NCBI RefSeq assembly: GCF_900683735.1
Contig: NZ_LR215979.1
Span: 3,596,001-3,660,000 of the forward strand
Direction of reading: 5' to 3'
From: Fusobacterium ulcerans ATCC 49185
Lineage (GTDB): Bacteria; Fusobacteriota; Fusobacteriia; Fusobacteriales; Fusobacteriaceae
DNA: 64,000 nt
Positions 60,549-64,000 of this stretch are shown here, one piece after another. Both the position numbers and the translations under genes were made by a program. The first letter of the stretch is position 1. Every line of letters starts with the position of its first letter. The notes beneath the pieces were generated by a model. It was not told the DNA's origin and did not search any database. It saw nothing but the letters and a program-made list of their open reading frames with translations.

Positions 60549-61064
60549 ATGAAAACTATTGGGATAGCAGAATTCAACAATATTCCAGAAGGACTAAAAA
60601 ATCTGGATATGGTTTTAAAAAAAGCAAATGTGACTATATATAAAGCTGGGGTTACATGCCCTGGAAAATATTATTTTATTGTTTATGGGGAAAATGAAGA
60701 TGTGAAAAGTGCTTTTCAAGAAGTTGCTGGTGAAATAAAATTTGAGATTATTTCTGGTGTTTCTAATAAAATAATAGAAATATTAGAAAAAAGAGATAAA
60801 AAAGAATTAGGAAGTTCTATGGGAATAATAGAATTTTTTACAATATCTGAAAGTGTAAAAGCACTGGATATGATTTTAAAAAGCAATACAGTAGAAACTT
60901 TGAAGCTTATATTAGGAAATGGAATAGCAGGGAAGAGCTATTTTGTTATTACAGGAGATACTAGTTCTGTAACAGAAGCAATGACTTCCATTGACGAAAA
61001 AATAAAATATAGAGAGAAATCTCTAATAAATAATCCAGACAAGAATATAATTAAGTTTATTTGA
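60549..61064 (+). CDS. pduT: PduT-like tandem BMC shell protein with a candidate pore [4Fe-4S] Cys
   Basis: 171 residues holding two BMC domains in tandem (about 1-75 and 88-165). The first has the pore loop KAGVTCPGKYYF, with Cys37 where PduT has the single Cys of TICPGK that holds a [4Fe-4S] cluster at the trimer centre. The second has the loop GNGIAGKSYFVITGD, matching PduT's GIGGKCYMVVAGD. It should form a pseudohexameric trimer that passes electrons or a cofactor through the shell. The protein is somewhat shorter than PduT (about 184). AAAGGGG precedes the ATG. Confidence 0.82.
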   Translation: MKTIGIAEFNNIPEGLKNLDMVLKKANVTIYKAGVTCPGKYYFIVYGENEDVKSAFQEVAGEIKFEIISGVSNKIIEILEKRDKKELGSSMGIIEFFTISESVKALDMILKSNTVETLKLILGNGIAGKSYFVITGDTSSVTEAMTSIDEKIKYREKSLINNPDKNIIKFI

Positions 61065-61081
61065 TATAGAAGGAGATACAT

Positions 61082-62527
61082 ATGGATAAAGATTTATTAT
61101 CAATTCAACAGGTGAGAGATTTACTGAAAGCAGCAAAAACTGCTCAGGCTATATATGCAGAATTTACTCAGAAACAGGTAGACAAGGTAGTAGAAGCTAT
61201 GTCTATGGAAGTGAGAAAACACGCAGAAAGACTTGCAAAAATGGCTAATGAAGAAACTGGTTTTGGGAAATGGCAGGACAAAGTAATTAAAAATAGATTT
61301 GCAAGTGAAATTGTTTATGAGTCTATAAAGGATATGAAAACTATAGGGATACTTGGAGAAAAGGATTCAGTTATGGATGTAGCTGTTCCAGTGGGAGTAA
61401 TAGCAGGACTTATTCCATCAACTAATCCAACATCTACAGTGATATATAAAACACTTATAGCATTAAAAGCAGGAAATGGAATAGTTATAAGTCCACATCC
61501 TAATGCAAAAAAATGTATTATTGAAACAGTTGAAATCTTGAAAAAAGCTGCTTATGAGGCAGGAGCACCTGAAGGATTGATAGGAGTAATAGAGATTCCT
61601 ACAATGGAAGCGACAGATGAACTTATGAAACATAAGAATACAGCATTGATTTTAGCTACAGGTGGAGAAGCTATGGTAAGGGCAGCATATAGTTCTGGAA
61701 CTCCAGCTATAGGAGTAGGACCAGGAAATGGACCAGCATATATAGAAAAAACTGCTGATGTAAGAAAGGCAGTAAAAAGAATAATGGATAGTAAAACTTT
61801 TGACAATGGAGTTATATGTGCTTCTGAACAATCTATTATAGTAGAGCCTTCAAATAAACAGGAAGTAATGAATGAATTGAGAAGACAGGGAGGATATTTT
61901 CTAACACCAGAGCAATCAGAGAAACTAGGTAGATTTATATTGAGAGCAAATGGAACTATGAATCCTCAAATAGTAGGAAAAGATGCACAAACATTAGCTG
62001 GATTAGCAGGAATTGAAATACCAGAAGGAACAAGAGTATTACTTTCTGAGCAGTCAACTGTATCAAAGAGCAATCCATATTCAAGAGAAAAATTAACTAC
62101 AATACTTGCATTCTATACAGCTGAGAACTGGGAAAAAGCTTGTGAAAGAGCTATAGAACTTCTTATGAATGAAGGAAAAGGGCATACAATGATTATTCAT
62201 ACAGAAAATAAAGAGCTTGTAAAAGAATTTGCATTGAAAAAACCAGTATCAAGACTTCTGATTAATACTCCAGGATCATTGGGGGGAATAGGTGGAAGTA
62301 CAAATTTAGCTCCTGCTTTAACTTTAGGATGTGGAGCAGTAGGAGGAAGTTCAACTTCTGATAATGTAACTCCTATGAATCTTTTAAATATAAGAAAAGT
62401 AGGATGGGGAGTAAAGGAGTTGGAAGATTTTAGAGAAAAAGAGAATTGTAGAGAGTGTGATTCTTTAGAAGAATTGAACCTAGAGGAGTTAGTGAAAAAA
62501 GTCCTTTCTGAAATTGCTAAAGGATAG
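61082..62527 (+). CDS. eutE: CoA-acylating acetaldehyde dehydrogenase EutE
   Basis: 481 residues. It converts acetaldehyde, NAD+ and CoA to acetyl-CoA inside the microcompartment. The catalytic Cys is in NGVICASEQS (about 239-248), preceded by ALILATGGEAMVRAAYSSGTPAIGVGPGNGPAY. The extreme C-terminus (LNLEELVKKVLSEIAKG) is an amphipathic helix like encapsulation peptides, joined by a linker with CRECD. AGGAGATACAT precedes the ATG. It shares the operon with EutBC, which supplies its substrate. Confidence 0.95.
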   Translation: MDKDLLSIQQVRDLLKAAKTAQAIYAEFTQKQVDKVVEAMSMEVRKHAERLAKMANEETGFGKWQDKVIKNRFASEIVYESIKDMKTIGILGEKDSVMDVAVPVGVIAGLIPSTNPTSTVIYKTLIALKAGNGIVISPHPNAKKCIIETVEILKKAAYEAGAPEGLIGVIEIPTMEATDELMKHKNTALILATGGEAMVRAAYSSGTPAIGVGPGNGPAYIEKTADVRKAVKRIMDSKTFDNGVICASEQSIIVEPSNKQEVMNELRRQGGYFLTPEQSEKLGRFILRANGTMNPQIVGKDAQTLAGLAGIEIPEGTRVLLSEQSTVSKSNPYSREKLTTILAFYTAENWEKACERAIELLMNEGKGHTMIIHTENKELVKEFALKKPVSRLLINTPGSLGGIGGSTNLAPALTLGCGAVGGSSTSDNVTPMNLLNIRKVGWGVKELEDFREKENCRECDSLEELNLEELVKKVLSEIAKG

Positions 62528-62539
62528 AGAGGTGTGGTT

Positions 62540-63304
62540 ATGGTTTTGACAGAAGATAAACTAAAAAGTCTATATAAAAAAGAAGAATTTAAAAAGTTCA
62601 TAGTGGAAAATGGAACTATAATAACTCCATCAGCAAGACAATTTCTTACAGATAAAGGAATAGAAGTTGTAAAAGAAGGAGCTGTTGAAGAAAAAACTGC
62701 AGTGCATGAAAAAGTAGTAGAAAGAATTATAGAAAAAACAATAACTCCTAAATATATTGGACTTTCTGGAGAAAGTTATTTTGAAAAGCCAGAACATATG
62801 ACACAGATATCTGGGAATATACTTGTAAATAAAAATGATAAGAGAATAATATTCAGAGGAAAACTTGATAGTTTGAAATCTAAATGGTTGATACTGCAAA
62901 AAGAACTTGAAAATTATGGAAATGAAAAACTTAATAAAGATATGGAAAGTGTAACTGATTTTATAAAAAAAATAGTATTGGCAGAAGTTTTAGATACAGA
63001 ATTAGAAGAAATAAAAGTGTTGGGAGAAACTTTAGATAAAATAAAAGAGATATCTCATAATCCTAAAAAATTCTTTGAAATTGGGCATATGTTTGATATT
63101 TCAGTGAAAAACAGTATGTTAGTTTTAAAGCTAAATGAAATGAGAAGTAATTGCAGAGAGTGTGAAATAACAGGGGTTACTACTTTTTTAACTGAAAAGG
63201 GAATAGCTGAAAAAAAGGAGATACTGAAAGCATTGAATAGACTTAGCAGCATAATATATGTAATGATGTTAAAAGGAGAAAAGGGTGAATATGGAGATAG
63301 ATAA
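62540..63304 (+). CDS. eutT: Cobalamin adenosyltransferase EutT
   Basis: 254 residues. The N-terminal part (VLTEDKLKSLYKKEEFKKFIVENGTIITPSARQFL) is the EutT-type N-terminal region. The C-terminal helical half contains a Cys cluster (SNCRECEITG, near 200) as expected for the metal-dependent EutT type. It makes adenosylcobalamin for EutBC from ATP and reduced cobalamin. I start at ATG 62540; GTG 62534 is in frame and overlaps GAGAGG. It overlaps pduL by 14 bp. Confidence 0.88.
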   Translation: MVLTEDKLKSLYKKEEFKKFIVENGTIITPSARQFLTDKGIEVVKEGAVEEKTAVHEKVVERIIEKTITPKYIGLSGESYFEKPEHMTQISGNILVNKNDKRIIFRGKLDSLKSKWLILQKELENYGNEKLNKDMESVTDFIKKIVLAEVLDTELEEIKVLGETLDKIKEISHNPKKFFEIGHMFDISVKNSMLVLKLNEMRSNCRECEITGVTTFLTEKGIAEKKEILKALNRLSSIIYVMMLKGEKGEYGDR

Positions 63305-63914
63305 AATAGTAGAACTTGTAAAAAAGCAGCTGGAAAATTATGAGAAAAAAAGAATCCCCATAGAAGCTTCTGGAAGACACATTCATTTATCAGAAAAAGA
63401 TGCAGAATTCCTTTTTGGAAAAGACTATAAATTTACAGCAGTAAAGGAACTTTCTCAGCCAGGACAGTTTGCCTGTAAAGAAAGAGTGAGATTAATAGGA
63501 CCTAAAGGAATGATAGAAGGTGTAGTTATTTTAGGTCCTGTAAGAGAAAAAACTCAGGTAGAGATATCTATGACAGATGCAAAAATTTTGGGGATAAAAG
63601 GGATAGTAAGATTATCTGGAGATACTAATGAAACTCCAGGAATATTAGTAACTAATCAAGATAAAATATTAAATTTAAGTGAAGGAGTAATAGTAGCTAA
63701 AAATCATATTCATATGACATCAGAAGATGCTGAAAGAATGAATGTAAAAGATAAACAGTTGGTAAAGGTAAAAGTATTCTCTAAAAGACCTTTAATATTT
63801 GAAGATGTTATAATAAGAGTTACAAGCAAGTCAAAATTCAGTATGCATATAGATTATGATGAAGCTAATGCCTGCCTTTTAGAAAAAGATTCATATGGAG
63901 TTATTTATGAATGA
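63291..63914 (+). CDS. pduL: PduL-type phosphotransacylase
   Basis: 207 residues. It converts acetyl-CoA and phosphate to acetyl phosphate and CoA, recycling CoA and leading to ATP through acetate kinase. The N-terminal helix (MEIDKIVELVKKQLENYEKK) resembles a shell-targeting peptide. The two beta-barrel domains have the metal motif SGRHIHLSEKDAEFLFG and, later, AKNHIHMTSEDAERMNV, the HxH motifs of PduL. ATG 63291 follows AAGGG; GTG 63285 is a possible alternative start. Confidence 0.94.
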   Translation: MEIDKIVELVKKQLENYEKKRIPIEASGRHIHLSEKDAEFLFGKDYKFTAVKELSQPGQFACKERVRLIGPKGMIEGVVILGPVREKTQVEISMTDAKILGIKGIVRLSGDTNETPGILVTNQDKILNLSEGVIVAKNHIHMTSEDAERMNVKDKQLVKVKVFSKRPLIFEDVIIRVTSKSKFSMHIDYDEANACLLEKDSYGVIYE

Positions 63915-64000
63915 ATACGAATTAATAGAGATAATAAAAAGAGAGATAGAGAAATATTATTTAAAAACAGAAGCGAATTCTAAAAAAACTATTGGCTTTT
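63907..64000 (+). CDS. Start of the next eut-operon gene (cut by window edge)
   Basis: ATG 63907 overlaps the pduL stop by 8 bp and opens a frame that runs to the edge. Its 31 residues are helical and charged (EYELIEIIKREIEKYYLKT). I cannot name it. By comparison with other eut/pdu loci, eutN, eutH, eutQ, eutG or a microcompartment accessory gene could lie here. Confidence 0.55.
   Translation, partial: MNEYELIEIIKREIEKYYLKTEANSKKTIGF

Overview
This window is chromosomal DNA of a Fusobacterium. The evidence is very low GC, codon use dominated by A/T-ending codons, anaerobic redox genes (rubredoxin, 2[4Fe-4S] ferredoxin, DUF1858), Kdo synthesis genes (kdsA, kdsD) showing a Gram-negative outer membrane, a type V autotransporter ending in Phe, and a eut/BMC operon with the two-component regulator EutVW. 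The MurE motif DNPR fits a meso-diaminopimelate-type substrate, so I lean to the F. varium/ulcerans/mortiferum side of the genus, but species is inference.

Layout. 0-0.9 kb: folA (partial) and thyA, reverse strand. 1-3.4 kb: TSUP transporter, small membrane protein, VOC protein, dienelactone-hydrolase-like protein. 3.4-6.7 kb: GntR regulator with a palindromic operator between tandem promoters, then a dicarboxylate/amino-acid symporter and an Asp/Glu-racemase-family protein lacking one catalytic Cys. 6.7-8.4 kb: reverse-strand small proteins and a lipase-like hydrolase. 8.6-20 kb: housekeeping genes (MscS, guaB, a TruA-like/KH fusion with an HD partner, radical SAM, ung, murE-kdsA-kdsD). 20.0-20.8 kb: tRNA-Ser(UGA), tRNA-Ser(GCU), tRNA-Arg(ACG) and rubredoxin. 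22-27 kb: CDGSH protein, B3/4 protein, infC-rpmI-rplT with an attenuator leader and an AUU start, iron alcohol dehydrogenase, and a decayed HU gene. 27.2-30.8 kb: class I ribonucleotide reductase nrdH-nrdA-nrdB behind putative NrdR boxes. 31.5-36.9 kb: a DUF3798-type ABC uptake system. 37-42.8 kb: secreted glucosaminidase behind a structured leader, ferredoxin, PHP protein and a ferric-type ABC transporter. 43.2-47.1 kb: a 1294-residue autotransporter carrying about five 91-residue repeats.

47.3-51.8 kb: a reverse-strand accessory cassette: a divergent DXS-like enzyme, a secreted alpha/beta hydrolase, a flavodoxin-like reductase and a hexapeptide acetyltransferase. Two promoters in it have 19-bp MerR-type spacers, and two related operator-like elements lie next to two others, yet no regulator gene is in the window. 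I consider this the least explained locus.

52.5-64 kb: ethanolamine-utilisation operon: eutS, eutP, eutVW, an ANTAR-type double hairpin overlapping a terminator, eutA, eutB, eutC, eutL, a BMC-H protein with a long charged tail, eutM, a PduT-like BMC-T protein with a pore Cys, eutE, eutT, pduL and the start of one more gene. EutBC splits ethanolamine to acetaldehyde and ammonia inside the microcompartment, EutE makes acetyl-CoA and PduL makes acetyl phosphate. EutA and EutT maintain the B12 cofactor, and EutVW gates transcription at the terminator before eutA.
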